A stretch of DNA of 64,000 nt from positions 49,717 to 113,716 of the forward strand of contig JAFKGI010000025.1 of NCBI GenBank assembly GCA_017307785.1, written 5' to 3'. The position numbers and the translations under genes were made by a program. A model generated the notes under the pieces. The model did not search any database and was not told where the DNA came from. It saw only the letters and a list, made by a program, of their open reading frames with translations. Positions 8,214 through 16,515 of the stretch are shown here, piece by piece; position 1 is the stretch's first letter, and every line of letters begins with the position of its first letter. The DNA comes from Vulcanimicrobiota bacterium (GTDB lineage Bacteria; Vulcanimicrobiota; Xenobia; Xenobiales; JADMJV01).

Positions 8214-10502
8214 GTGAGGAACGCCGGCCTGGCGCTGCTGCTGGTGCTGGTCGTGGTGGTGGCGGGGGAACTCTCGGCCTACCCGTTCTTTTTTCGAGAC
8301 GACCAGCAGGCCCACTTTCTGCCCGGCTTCGATGAGATCGGTCGAGCCTGGAGGGCCGGTGAACTGCCTTTTGTCAGCCGCTACTCCTGGTGCGCCGGGG
8401 GTCTGCTGGGTGAATACCAGTACGGCATCTTCAATCCCGTGGTGCAATTGGCAGTCATCGCCAGCTCTTACATCCCCGACCTGGCCCTACGCGATGCCGC
8501 ACTGGTGGCTTTCTTCGCCTGGATCACCGCCTGGGGAGCCCTGCGATTGGCGCGGGACCAGAAACTGGACCCCCAGTTCGGATTGGCCCTGGCGGCCGTC
8601 TTCTGCTTCAATCGATTTGCCATGGACGTAGGTTGGCGCTCCTGGTTGCCCATGGCCATCGGCTCCGCCTGGATTCCCTGGGTCTGGCACGCCTGCGCCC
8701 GGCGCCGGCTGTGCGTTTCTGAGTTGGTCCTGTCGCTCTATCTGGTGCTGACCGCCGGATGGCCTTTTGCCGTCATCGCTACAGCTACGCTGGGAGTCTT
8801 CTACTTTCTCCTGGCCCTGAGCCAATGGCAGTGGCGCAGAGCCGCTCTGCTGGTTCTAGGAGCGCTCTGCGCTCTGGCCATGGCCTCGCCCGCCCTGGGG
8901 AGCCTGGTGGAGCATTCCCGCTCGGCCATTCGCGCCAACTCCTCCAGCTGGCAGTATCGCCTGGAAGCGCTGGACGGGCTCCCCTACTTCCTGCCGGGCC
9001 TGGTCGCGCATTCTCGGGGAATGGAGATGGTCAATCTGCTGACCGACATCGGCTGGATTCCCTGCCTGGGACTTTTAGGGGCCCTGACCCAAAGACCCAA
9101 GGGCCAGCCGCTCTGGTGGTTGGCCCTGCTCTGGTTCGCTTTGGGATTGGCCCCCTCAGTGGCCGGGATGCGCTTTTCTTTCCGATGGCTGGACTACCTC
9201 AATCCCTTGATGGGACTTTTGGGGCTGCTCTGGCTCCAGCAACAAGCCAAAAATCCAGCGCACCGATTTGGCAGTGCCACCTGGGCGGCACTACTGACCG
9301 CGCAAATCCTGGGTCCCGGGCTGGACGCGCTGCGCGGCTTCCCTCACCGCTGGGAAGTGGGACCCGTTCTACTGCTGGCCGGCTTCTGCCTGGCCTGGAA
9401 CCGCCGCCCTGACCGACGTTCCCCGCTGGTCCTGGGCGGCACGCTGCTGGGTCTGTTGCTGGCCGTCCCCATGCAGGCCCTGAGCGGCCACCAATATCCC
9501 ATGGAGCCAGCTGCTCCTAACTCGTTGGTCCGCAACGACCGGGTCTGGATGTCGCTTTACACCTGGGACGAGCTCCAGGATCCAAGGGCCGGTCTGATGG
9601 TTCCGGCTCGCTACGGAAACGCCGGCATGACCGAACAGGTGGAATTCCTCAACGGCTACTCGCCGCTCTTCGTAGCCCCCATCATCCGCGCCTGGACCTT
9701 CTCGAATGTGGGCAGCCTCGATTTGAGCGAGAGGTCGAAAGTCAACGTGGCACTGGGCACCATTCCGGGAGGCCTGCTGGACAAACTGGGAATTTCAGGA
9801 CTGCTTCTCAGCCCTCAGTGGAGCGGGCTCGGCCAAATCCTGGCCCAGAACGGCTGGACCCGCGTGGGGACGGAGGGCCTGATCCAAATTTGGACCCGGG
9901 GTCAAGGGAAGAAACCCGTTTTCGAGTCTGTCCCCCAGGCCTCGTTCCGTCAGAACTGGAACGAGACCATGGAACAAGCGCTGGAACCGAACGGAATCGG
10001 CGTTGCTCGTCAGGGCCCCGACGGCCTCAGGAGCTTTGCTCCCGTGCAACTAAGCCAGGAACGTAACGAACGCAATCGGTCCCAGGTGCAAGTCTCGGCC
10101 AATGCCTCGACGCAGCCCGCGCTGCTGGCCATTCATCGCAACTACCTGGTGGGCTATCGAGCCACCCTCAACGGACAACCACTGCCTCTCTACAACTGGA
10201 ACCTGCAGCAGATGGCGGTGGAAATTCCGGCCGGCAGCCCGGCCGGAACTCTGGTGGTGACCTTCTGGCCGCGCATCTTCGACTTCGCTCCCTGGCTGTT
10301 CGCTCTGGGTTTGTTGGGCGCCTTAGCGGCTCAGAAAATCGGCCCAGCTGAGAGCGAACATGAAGCAAATCCAGAGGAGCGCCGCACCGGCGGCCAGGCG
10401 GATGAAAGCGGGGCTGTGGCGCAGATGCATGTAGAACACGGCCACCAGCAGAGCCTTGATGCAGGCGATGATCAGACCCAGCACGGTGCCCCAGACGCCT
10501 AA
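8214..10502 (+). CDS. Large polytopic membrane protein (YfhO / GT-C-like), with antisense C-terminal tail
   Basis: A protein of about 762 aa with many membrane segments, starting with a long hydrophobic helix (residues 5-22). A soluble beta-rich domain follows around residues 440-700, and a last helix lies near FDFAPWLFALGLLGALAA. This layout resembles YfhO-type or GT-C-like bacterial membrane proteins; no catalytic motif is certain. GTG 8214 begins one base after the ALDH stop. After the last helix the frame continues about 60 codons through DNA that encodes ctaF on the other strand (overlap 10323-10502). The added tail is hydrophilic, rich in Glu, Gln, His and Gly, and looks like antisense sequence, so the original stop may have been lost. 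Confidence 0.6.
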   Translation: MRNAGLALLLVLVVVVAGELSAYPFFFRDDQQAHFLPGFDEIGRAWRAGELPFVSRYSWCAGGLLGEYQYGIFNPVVQLAVIASSYIPDLALRDAALVAFFAWITAWGALRLARDQKLDPQFGLALAAVFCFNRFAMDVGWRSWLPMAIGSAWIPWVWHACARRRLCVSELVLSLYLVLTAGWPFAVIATATLGVFYFLLALSQWQWRRAALLVLGALCALAMASPALGSLVEHSRSAIRANSSSWQYRLEALDGLPYFLPGLVAHSRGMEMVNLLTDIGWIPCLGLLGALTQRPKGQPLWWLALLWFALGLAPSVAGMRFSFRWLDYLNPLMGLLGLLWLQQQAKNPAHRFGSATWAALLTAQILGPGLDALRGFPHRWEVGPVLLLAGFCLAWNRRPDRRSPLVLGGTLLGLLLAVPMQALSGHQYPMEPAAPNSLVRNDRVWMSLYTWDELQDPRAGLMVPARYGNAGMTEQVEFLNGYSPLFVAPIIRAWTFSNVGSLDLSERSKVNVALGTIPGGLLDKLGISGLLLSPQWSGLGQILAQNGWTRVGTEGLIQIWTRGQGKKPVFESVPQASFRQNWNETMEQALEPNGIGVARQGPDGLRSFAPVQLSQERNERNRSQVQVSANASTQPALLAIHRNYLVGYRATLNGQPLPLYNWNLQQMAVEIPAGSPAGTLVVTFWPRIFDFAPWLFALGLLGALAAQKIGPAESEHEANPEERRTGGQADESGAVAQMHVEHGHQQSLDAGDDQTQHGAPDA

Positions 10503-10574
10503 GTGAAACATGTTCAGAACCACCGTCAGCACCAGCAGTGCCATCAGCACCGCCCAAATCAGCCAGTAAGTCAT
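10323..10574 (-). CDS. ctaF: Cytochrome c oxidase subunit IV, prokaryotic type
   Basis: An 83-aa protein with three hydrophobic helices, starting MTYWLIW. The block FYMHLRHSP between helices two and three is characteristic of the small subunit IV of caa3/bo3-type heme-copper oxidases. The subunit stabilises the oxidase complex in the inner membrane. ATG 10574 overlaps the stop of ctaE as ATGA. It is the last gene of the ACIII-caa3 operon and overlaps the convergent membrane-protein frame by 180 bp. Confidence 0.85.
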   Translation of the reverse strand: MTYWLIWAVLMALLVLTVVLNMFHLGVWGTVLGLIIACIKALLVAVFYMHLRHSPAFIRLAAGAALLWICFMFALSWADFLSR

Positions 10575-11167
10575 GGGCGGCTCCCGATCAAATACAACAG
10601 CGGGTAGAGGAAGAACCACAGCAGATCCACCAGGTGCCAATACAGGCCCAGCATCATCACTTCATCGGCGCTGCGATGGCGAGCGCGTAGCGCGAAGAAC
10701 AGCACGGCCAGAATGCCCAGGCTCAAGTGAAAAGCGTGCAGTCCGGTCAAGGTGAAGTAGAAGAAGAAGAACAGTCTCTCCCCGGCGCCCCCTTCAAAGC
10801 CCGTTCCGGGCACCTTGTGATGCAGGAACTCCTGGTGCCACTCGTAGCCTTTGACGCCCAAGAAAATCGTTCCCAGCAGCGCCGTGGCATAGAGCAGGCG
10901 GGCCGCTCCGCGCCAGTTTCCCCGTTCAGCCCGATCGACCGCGAAGGCCATGATGGTGGAGGAAGTCAGCAAGACGGCCGTGTTGACGGCCCCCAACAGG
11001 CGCTCCATCTGCAGGGAGGCCTGGGCAAACTCGACCTGGTGATAGAACCGGCCGAAGCTGTAGGCCAGAAAAAGCCCGCCAAATAGCATCAGCTCGGAAC
11101 CCAGAAAGATCCACATGCCCAGACTGTAGGCTTCGTGCTCCTGCTTGCGATCGACAAACTGCTTCAT
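10571..11167 (-). CDS. ctaE: Cytochrome c oxidase subunit III
   Basis: A 198-aa heme-copper oxidase subunit III with five to six membrane helices. It is recognised by GMWIFLGSELMLFGGLF near the N-terminus, GYEWHQEF in the middle and FYFTLTGLHAFHLSLG, the signature H-rich helix. It lacks the two extra N-terminal helices of mitochondrial subunit III, as is usual in bacteria. It starts at ATG 11167, sharing ATGA with the ctaD stop. Confidence 0.92.
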   Translation of the reverse strand: MKQFVDRKQEHEAYSLGMWIFLGSELMLFGGLFLAYSFGRFYHQVEFAQASLQMERLLGAVNTAVLLTSSTIMAFAVDRAERGNWRGAARLLYATALLGTIFLGVKGYEWHQEFLHHKVPGTGFEGGAGERLFFFFYFTLTGLHAFHLSLGILAVLFFALRARHRSADEVMMLGLYWHLVDLLWFFLYPLLYLIGSRP

Positions 11168-12762
11168 AGTCGGACGCACCTCAGCAGCGGGGCCATCCCC
11201 CACTCCGCCTCCTCCAAGCGAGGGGTCTCCACAAAATTGTGGGTGGGTGGCGGCGAAGCAGTGGCCCATTCCAGGCCGTGGTGGGCAGCCCAGGGATTCT
11301 CCTCGGCGCGCGGCCCGCGAAACAGCGACCAGGTCAAGTAGCTGAGCGGCAGCAGGTAGCCGACCGCCAGAAAGCTGGCACCGGCCGAAGAGAGCACGTT
11401 GTAGACCTGGAACTCGGGCGGATAGCTGTGGTAGCGGCGCGGCATGCCCAGATAGCCCAACAGGAACTGAGGCATAAAGGTCAGGTTGAAACCGAGGAAA
11501 ATCAGCAGGGCCGAGACCTTGCCCAGACCCTCGTGGTAAAGGCGACCGGTCATTTTGGGCCACCAGAAGTGCAATCCGCCTAGATAAGCCATCAGCATGC
11601 CGCCCACCATGATGAAGTGGAAGTGAGCCACCACGAAGTAGGTATCGTGTAAATGCACGTCCACCGCCAGCGTGGCCAGGAACAACCCGGTCAGGCCGCC
11701 GATGGTGAAAAGCCCGATAAAGCCCAGGGCATAAAGCATGGGCGTGTGCAGGCGAATCGAGGCTTTGTAGAGCGAGGCCGTCCAGTTGAAGACCTTGACC
11801 CCCGAGGGCACAGCCACCAAAAAGCTGAGAAACGAAAAGATCAGTCCGGCATAAATCGACTGTCCGGAGACAAACATGTGGTGTCCCCAAACGACGAACC
11901 CCAGCACGGCGATGGCCAGGCTGGCCACGGCCACGTAGGCGTAGCCAAAGATGGGTCTGCCGGCGAAGCAAGGCAAAATCTCGCTGACCACGCCCATGCC
12001 GGGCAAAATCATGATGTAGACGGCCGGATGCGAATAAAACCAGAAGAGATGCTGGAAAAGCAGCGGATCGCCGCCCAGCGCCGGGTCGAAGATGCCCATT
12101 CCAAAGAGTCGTTCGGCCGCAATCAAAATCAAGGTGCAGGCCAGCACCGGCGTGGCCAGCACCATGATCAGGCTGGTGGCATACATGCTCCAGCAGAAAA
12201 GCGGCATGCGAAACCAGGTCATTCCCGGAGCGCGCATTTTGTGAATGGTCACCATGAAATTGAGCCCGGTGAAGATCGAGGAAAAGCCGGTGACGAAGAT
12301 GCCGGCCGCCATCAAGATGACATGGCTGTTGGTGTAGGTGCTGCTGTAGGGCGTATAAAACGTCCAGCCCGTATCCACGCCCCCGGCCAGCAAGGACCAG
12401 AGCACCAGCAGTCCCCCCGCCGAGAAGACATACCAACTGAGCAAATTCAAACGAGGGAAGGCGACGTCTCGAGCCCCGATCATCAGCGGCAGCAGAAAGT
12501 TACCCAGGGTGCTGGGAATGGCCGGAATGAGAAACAGCCAGACCATGACGGTGCCGTGCAGAGTGAACAACCGGTTGTAGATATCGGCCGTCACCAGATC
12601 TCCGGCCGGAGTGGCCAGTTCCAGGCGCATCAGCGTGGCGGCCACACCGCCGATGAGGAAGAAGACGGAAATCGTCATCAAATACAGCCAACCGATGCGC
12701 TTATGGTCCTCGGTCAGCAACCAGGACTTCCAGGACACCGGCCCACTCAGATAGCTGGTCAT
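11164..12762 (-). CDS. ctaD: Cytochrome c oxidase subunit I
   Basis: A 532-aa catalytic subunit of a type A heme-copper oxidase. It reduces O2 to water at the heme a3-CuB site and pumps protons. The active-site helix is visible in WFYSHPAVYI (CuB His and cross-linked Tyr region), followed by GHHMFVSG, and the heme-ligand helix in TYFVVAHFHFIM. The start MTSYLSGP at 12762 has GAGGAG just upstream and shares ATGA with the ctaC stop; an upstream extension reads through ctaC in a wrong frame and is rejected. Confidence 0.95.
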   Translation of the reverse strand: MTSYLSGPVSWKSWLLTEDHKRIGWLYLMTISVFFLIGGVAATLMRLELATPAGDLVTADIYNRLFTLHGTVMVWLFLIPAIPSTLGNFLLPLMIGARDVAFPRLNLLSWYVFSAGGLLVLWSLLAGGVDTGWTFYTPYSSTYTNSHVILMAAGIFVTGFSSIFTGLNFMVTIHKMRAPGMTWFRMPLFCWSMYATSLIMVLATPVLACTLILIAAERLFGMGIFDPALGGDPLLFQHLFWFYSHPAVYIMILPGMGVVSEILPCFAGRPIFGYAYVAVASLAIAVLGFVVWGHHMFVSGQSIYAGLIFSFLSFLVAVPSGVKVFNWTASLYKASIRLHTPMLYALGFIGLFTIGGLTGLFLATLAVDVHLHDTYFVVAHFHFIMVGGMLMAYLGGLHFWWPKMTGRLYHEGLGKVSALLIFLGFNLTFMPQFLLGYLGMPRRYHSYPPEFQVYNVLSSAGASFLAVGYLLPLSYLTWSLFRGPRAEENPWAAHHGLEWATASPPPTHNFVETPRLEEAEWGMAPLLRCVRL

Positions 12763-13646
12763 GGCCGACTCCTCAGGTAGGCGATCAAGTCGAGAATCTG
12801 CTCTTCGCTGAGACGGCCGGCGTAGCTGGGCATGATCGACTGGAAGCCGGGCACGATGTCGGCGTTCGGTTCGACGATCGAGCGGCGCAGATACTCCTCG
12901 TCGGCCACCTTCATGCGCTGCAAACGGGGGGCGGCCACACTGCCTTCGTGACATCCCTGACAGCCATGTTGCTGGAACAGCAGCTTGCCGCGCTGCACCG
13001 GGTCCTCGGTCTGCTGGCCGTCCAGCCAGCGCTGGTAGTCTTCCGGACTCATCACTTCGATCCAGCCGCCCATGGCGGCATGAGACGTGCCGCAAAACTC
13101 GGCGCAAAACAGGTGAAACGGACCCGCTTTGGTGGGCTCGAACCAGAGGTAGGTGTAGCGACCGGGCAGCACGTCATGCTTGACGCGAAAGTCGGGCACT
13201 GAGAAGCTGTGAATCACGTCCTGAGAAATCATGCGCAGAGTCACGCGCTTGCCCAGCGGCACGTGCAGGCGATTGATTTCTTTAGCCCCATTCGGGTAGT
13301 GCATGATCCACATCCACTGCTTGCCCACCACATCCACCGTGACGTCGGTGCTCTCCGGCAGCTGATAAAGTCGGTAATACTGGCGTGCTCCGACCCAGAA
13401 CATGCCGAGGGAAAGCAGCGTGGGCAGCACGATCCAGCCGATCTCCAGCTTGTGGTGAATCAACGGCGGAGCCGTGCGGTCGGCCGGGCGACCCTCACGA
13501 TAGGCAAACAAGAAGAAGAGCATGCAGAAAAGCACGCCCAGGGCGAAAAAGGAACAGATCGCGAGCACCACCAGCGTCACGAAATCGACCCCGCCCGCCT
13601 CGCTGGCGGCCACATCCGGCCAGATGGGGAAAGGACCGAGCTTCAT
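12759..13646 (-). CDS. ctaC: Cytochrome c oxidase subunit II with fused cytochrome c domain (caa3 type)
   Basis: A 295-aa subunit II with two N-terminal membrane helices (about residues 22-48 and 68-86) and a periplasmic CuA cupredoxin domain. CuA ligands are visible: H146, C181, C185, H189 and M192 in CAEFCGTSHAAM. A C-terminal cytochrome c domain carries one heme site CQGCH (C229-H233), which defines a caa3-type oxidase. It receives electrons from ACIII, probably through ActE or directly. The ATG at 13646 shares ATGA with the sco stop. Confidence 0.95.
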   Translation of the reverse strand: MKLGPFPIWPDVAASEAGGVDFVTLVVLAICSFFALGVLFCMLFFLFAYREGRPADRTAPPLIHHKLEIGWIVLPTLLSLGMFWVGARQYYRLYQLPESTDVTVDVVGKQWMWIMHYPNGAKEINRLHVPLGKRVTLRMISQDVIHSFSVPDFRVKHDVLPGRYTYLWFEPTKAGPFHLFCAEFCGTSHAAMGGWIEVMSPEDYQRWLDGQQTEDPVQRGKLLFQQHGCQGCHEGSVAAPRLQRMKVADEEYLRRSIVEPNADIVPGFQSIMPSYAGRLSEEQILDLIAYLRSRP

Positions 13647-14371
13647 GAGTTGCGCTCCTGATGGAGCCAGTAGCAGATGGCCGAGACCAGACAGAGCGTG
13701 GTGGCCAGGCCCAGCAGTTGCAAGGTGCGCCAGATCTGCAGGCTGTAGCGACCGGTGGCCGGGTCATACTGAAAGCACAGGTAGAGAACCGGGTCGACTT
13801 TGCCTTCGATACGATTCTGGGCTGCTCGCTGCAGAGCGCGCTGCAGGGCCGGTCCGGAAAAACTGATGCCAAAGAGATAGGAAGAGACCCGACCGTCCGC
13901 CGTCAGCGCCACCAGGCCGGCGGGATGGGCGAACTGGTCGCTGCGCCGGTCGTAGCGGAACTGAAATCCCACCGTTTCACAGAGGCGCGCGATGTTCTCC
14001 GGGGTCCCGGTCACGAAGCGCCAGTCGGCGCCACGACTGCGGGCGGCCTGACGCTTCTGGCGGGCCAGCGAGGGACGCTCGCGCGGGTCGATGCTCAGGC
14101 AGATCACCCGGTAGTCTTGGAAAGCCACCGTCTTCAAGCTGTCGAGCAGCCCGCTTTGCACCTGACCGCAAAGCATGGGGCAGCCAAAATAGCCGGGCAC
14201 CAACAGCGTGGGCCGGCCCTCGCTCAACTGGGCCAGAGTCGCCGAGTGACCGTCCTCGTCGCAGAAGCTAGCGAGGGGGACCGGCGCTCCCGGATGCTGT
14301 TCGAACTGCGGGATCGGCTCGGCCGCCAGGGGCGCGATCCACATCAGGAATAGCAGTAGCATCAGTCGCAC
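13643..14371 (-). CDS. SCO1/SenC-type copper chaperone for CuA assembly
   Basis: A 242-aa thioredoxin-fold SCO protein. It has an N-terminal signal or anchor helix (RLMLLLFLMW), the copper/thiol motif CPMLC (CxxxC) and the distal histidine ligand in FAHPAG. There is also a C-terminal membrane helix (about residues 215-235), so it may be anchored at both ends. The GTG at 14371 is favoured by AGGAGG five nucleotides upstream. It delivers Cu to the CuA site of CtaC encoded immediately downstream. Its 5' end overlaps the preceding small membrane-protein gene by 104 bp, which is unusually long for this operon. Confidence 0.88.
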   Translation of the reverse strand: MRLMLLLFLMWIAPLAAEPIPQFEQHPGAPVPLASFCDEDGHSATLAQLSEGRPTLLVPGYFGCPMLCGQVQSGLLDSLKTVAFQDYRVICLSIDPRERPSLARQKRQAARSRGADWRFVTGTPENIARLCETVGFQFRYDRRSDQFAHPAGLVALTADGRVSSYLFGISFSGPALQRALQRAAQNRIEGKVDPVLYLCFQYDPATGRYSLQIWRTLQLLGLATTLCLVSAICYWLHQERNS

Positions 14372-14654
14372 GAGAACCTCCTTGAGAGACCACCCGCATG
14401 GCCTCCTCGATCGGGATTTGCACAAGACCTTGGGAACGGTCCAACCATTGATATTGATGAAGCTCTGCAGGGTCAGCCTCGACCACCGGTCGCACCAGCA
14501 AAGGCGTCGGTTTGGTCAGGGGACCGGCCGTGTGGCGCCAGGCTTTGTGGAGCCAACCCATGGCCAGCATGGAGACCAGCACCAGAATCAAAACGCCGCC
14601 ACCGAACATCACGAGAGGTCCGTGGGTGGCGTCACTCTGCTCGTAATCCGCCAA
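14268..14654 (-). CDS. Small membrane protein of ACIII operons (ActF-adjacent)
   Basis: A 128-aa protein with one membrane helix (residues 14-34) and a conserved periplasmic segment reading YQWLDRSQGLVQIPIEEAM. This matches the small protein (pattern Y-x-W-x-D-R-x-x-G-x-V-x-I-P-I-x-x-A-M) that I recall lying between actF and sco in ACIII operons; its function is unclear. The start is TTG 14654 with GGAGGAGG upstream; it overlaps actF by 23 bp. The family normally ends soon after this motif. Here about 30 Arg/Gly/Ala-rich residues follow, encoded over the sco 5' end, so the tail may come from a lost stop codon. Confidence 0.7.
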   Translation of the reverse strand: MADYEQSDATHGPLVMFGGGVLILVLVSMLAMGWLHKAWRHTAGPLTKPTPLLVRPVVEADPAELHQYQWLDRSQGLVQIPIEEAMRVVSQGGSRATDATAIPDVDRAPGGRADPAVRTASGSAGPPR

Positions 14655-15549
14655 GACGCCTCCTCCAAAAAAAGAAGTTCATCAACCAGAGAGCTCCCAG
14701 CAGCAGCCAGGCTCCCAGCGCAGACGGAGAAAACGCCAGGGCGGTCGAGGCCGCCGGCCACATCAACCAGTAGGTGTGCAGGGCGCTGCCGAGCAGCAAC
14801 CAGGCGGCCATTCCCCGCACAAAAGCCGGCTTGCGTTTGTAGGGCCCGACCAGCAACAGCAGAAACGGCACGGCCGCGAAAGCCAGAAACAGAGTGGCTG
14901 CCAGCGGCTGCCAGGCGCCCCAGGCGCGCAACTGCAACCAGGCACTTTCTTCCGGCAGATTGCCCGACCAGAGAATCAGCAACTGAGCAAAATCCAGGTA
15001 AGTCAGCAGCATCAGGCAGGCCAGCAGCAGCCCACCCCAATCGTGGCAGCGCAGACGATCGGGTGGAGACAATAAAATCAGCGCGCACAGTCCCGACAAA
15101 GCCCAACCGAGCAAAACCAAAAGACCGAAGAGACTCGAGTAGAAATGCGGGTCCAGACTCATCACCAGATCGAAAGAAACCAGTGTGCCCAACAAAAGGA
15201 GGCTAAGCAAACCGGCTGCCGCCGCTCCCTGTCGGCGCACCGGTCCGCTCAGCCAGAAAGCAAAAACGGTCCAGATCAAGAGAGCAAAACCCGTTCGTCC
15301 GCACACCTGGAAGGGAGCGTAAAAACCGCGCCGATGGGCTGGAAAGTGCTCCCAGGGGAAGATCTGCTCGGTCTGTCCACACCAGAGCGCCATGGCGAAG
15401 ATCAAAACCGGCAAAGCCCGGGCCGCGGCGCCGGCCAGCGGCCTCCAGGTATCCCCCCAACGACCCAAAGTCAGGTGATGAATGAGCAGCCAGACCAGAG
15501 CACCGGCGCTGACACCTGTCCAGAAAAGCCAGGCGTAGAGCCAGCTCAC
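14632..15549 (-). CDS. actF: Alternative complex III membrane subunit ActF
   Basis: A 305-aa polytopic protein with about ten helices. It is the second quinol-oxidising membrane subunit of ACIII, distantly related to NrfD/ActC but often shorter or degenerate. The motifs HFPAHRRGFYAPFQVCGR and LILWSGNLPEE match the family pattern (tail of a W-x-x-N-x-P-E-E block). The start is GTG 15549 with GGAGG close upstream, sharing GTGA with the actE stop. Larger open frames starting upstream run through actE in the wrong frame and are rejected. Confidence 0.85.
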   Translation of the reverse strand: MSWLYAWLFWTGVSAGALVWLLIHHLTLGRWGDTWRPLAGAAARALPVLIFAMALWCGQTEQIFPWEHFPAHRRGFYAPFQVCGRTGFALLIWTVFAFWLSGPVRRQGAAAAGLLSLLLLGTLVSFDLVMSLDPHFYSSLFGLLVLLGWALSGLCALILLSPPDRLRCHDWGGLLLACLMLLTYLDFAQLLILWSGNLPEESAWLQLRAWGAWQPLAATLFLAFAAVPFLLLLVGPYKRKPAFVRGMAAWLLLGSALHTYWLMWPAASTALAFSPSALGAWLLLGALWLMNFFFWRRRLGGLRAE

Positions 15550-16034
15550 GGTAACCTCCGTTGCGCCTGTAGACGCACCTCGGAAGGCAGATCCTGCAGG
15601 CGCGCACGTCGGCTCACCTGCAGAGCGCGCACATAGGCAACGACCGCCCAGCGGTCCCGCTCCGGCAGGCGGTCGGCATAAGGCCACATGCGTCCGGCGC
15701 CGTTGCGGATGGCCGAGTAGAAATGCTCGTCCGCCGCCTGGCGCAGGCGTTCTTCGTGAAAGGAGGGCGGCTGCGGAAAACCACGCTGGACCACTTCCCC
15801 GCGGCCGTCGCCCAGGGGGCCGTGGCAGGCAGCGCAGTAGATGGCGTAGCGCTGTTGGCCGCGACGCAGCAAGTTGAGGTCGACCGGTGGACGTGGCACC
15901 ACGGGAGCGGTCGACACCGTTCCCGCCGGCACGGTTTGCGGCACCTGATTCCAACGGGCGGCGCGCGCCTGCGGGTCCATTTCGCCCAGGCAACCGCTCA
16001 GGAGCAGGGCGGCCAGCGGTAGACTACTCCGCAT
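15546..16034 (-). CDS. actE: Alternative complex III cytochrome c subunit ActE (lipoprotein)
   Basis: A 162-aa monoheme cytochrome c. The N-terminus has a lipoprotein signal ending LLLSGC (Cys 15), so the mature protein should be lipid-anchored on the periplasmic face. The heme site is CAACH, followed by GPLGDGRG as in ACIII cytochromes, and a Met ligand is probably in GRMWPYA. It would carry electrons from the ActA/ActB side toward CtaC. It overlaps actD by 11 bp and shares GTGA with actF. Confidence 0.9.
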   Translation of the reverse strand: MRSSLPLAALLLSGCLGEMDPQARAARWNQVPQTVPAGTVSTAPVVPRPPVDLNLLRRGQQRYAIYCAACHGPLGDGRGEVVQRGFPQPPSFHEERLRQAADEHFYSAIRNGAGRMWPYADRLPERDRWAVVAYVRALQVSRRARLQDLPSEVRLQAQRRLP

Positions 16035-16515
16035 GCAGCACCCCTCCCAATTGGCGCGCCGCCTCGTAGTCGCCCAGCACCTGCAGAAAGTAGCCGGCGT
16101 GACTGGCCGTGCGAAAGGCCTCGAAGTCGAAAAGGGGATGATGATAGCGCGGCAGTCCGGACTGCACGAAGACGCTGCAAAAAGCTGTCAGGGCGGCAGC
16201 CAGGACGCCGCATTCAAAGGTGATGGGAAGATAGGCCGGCCAGGAAAACAGCGGCGTTCCCCCCACCTGGAAAGGATAGGCCCACACCGAGGACCAGGTG
16301 CAGAGCGCGAACCCCCCCAGCGCTCCCAGCAGCCCGGCCAGGAAGATCAGCCAGGAAGTGCGCGTCACCGGACCCCTCACCCGTTCCTGGAGATCTTCGA
16401 TGGGATAAGGTGCGTAGGCGTCGACCACGCGCAGGCCCAATTCGGACGCCCGGTCCACCGCCTGCAGCAGGCCCTGCTCATCCTCAAACTGGAGCAACCA
16501 GTCGCGCTCACTCAT
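16024..16515 (-). CDS. actD: Alternative complex III subunit ActD (DUF3341)
   Basis: A 163-aa protein with two central membrane helices (about residues 54-73 and 93-115). The soluble ends carry the family pattern: VVDAYAPYPIEDL near the N-terminus and PLFDFEAFRTAS near the C-terminus. ActD packs against ActC in ACIII and has no cofactor. The 5' end overlaps actC by 8 bp and the 3' end overlaps actE by 11 bp. Confidence 0.92.
   Translation of the reverse strand: MSERDWLLQFEDEQGLLQAVDRASELGLRVVDAYAPYPIEDLQERVRGPVTRTSWLIFLAGLLGALGGFALCTWSSVWAYPFQVGGTPLFSWPAYLPITFECGVLAAALTAFCSVFVQSGLPRYHHPLFDFEAFRTASHAGYFLQVLGDYEAARQLGGVLHAE

Noticed and set aside
11653..12780. Plus-strand frame antisense to ctaD
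   Set aside because: Gln/Arg/His-rich mirror of a conserved oxidase subunit; no supporting motif.
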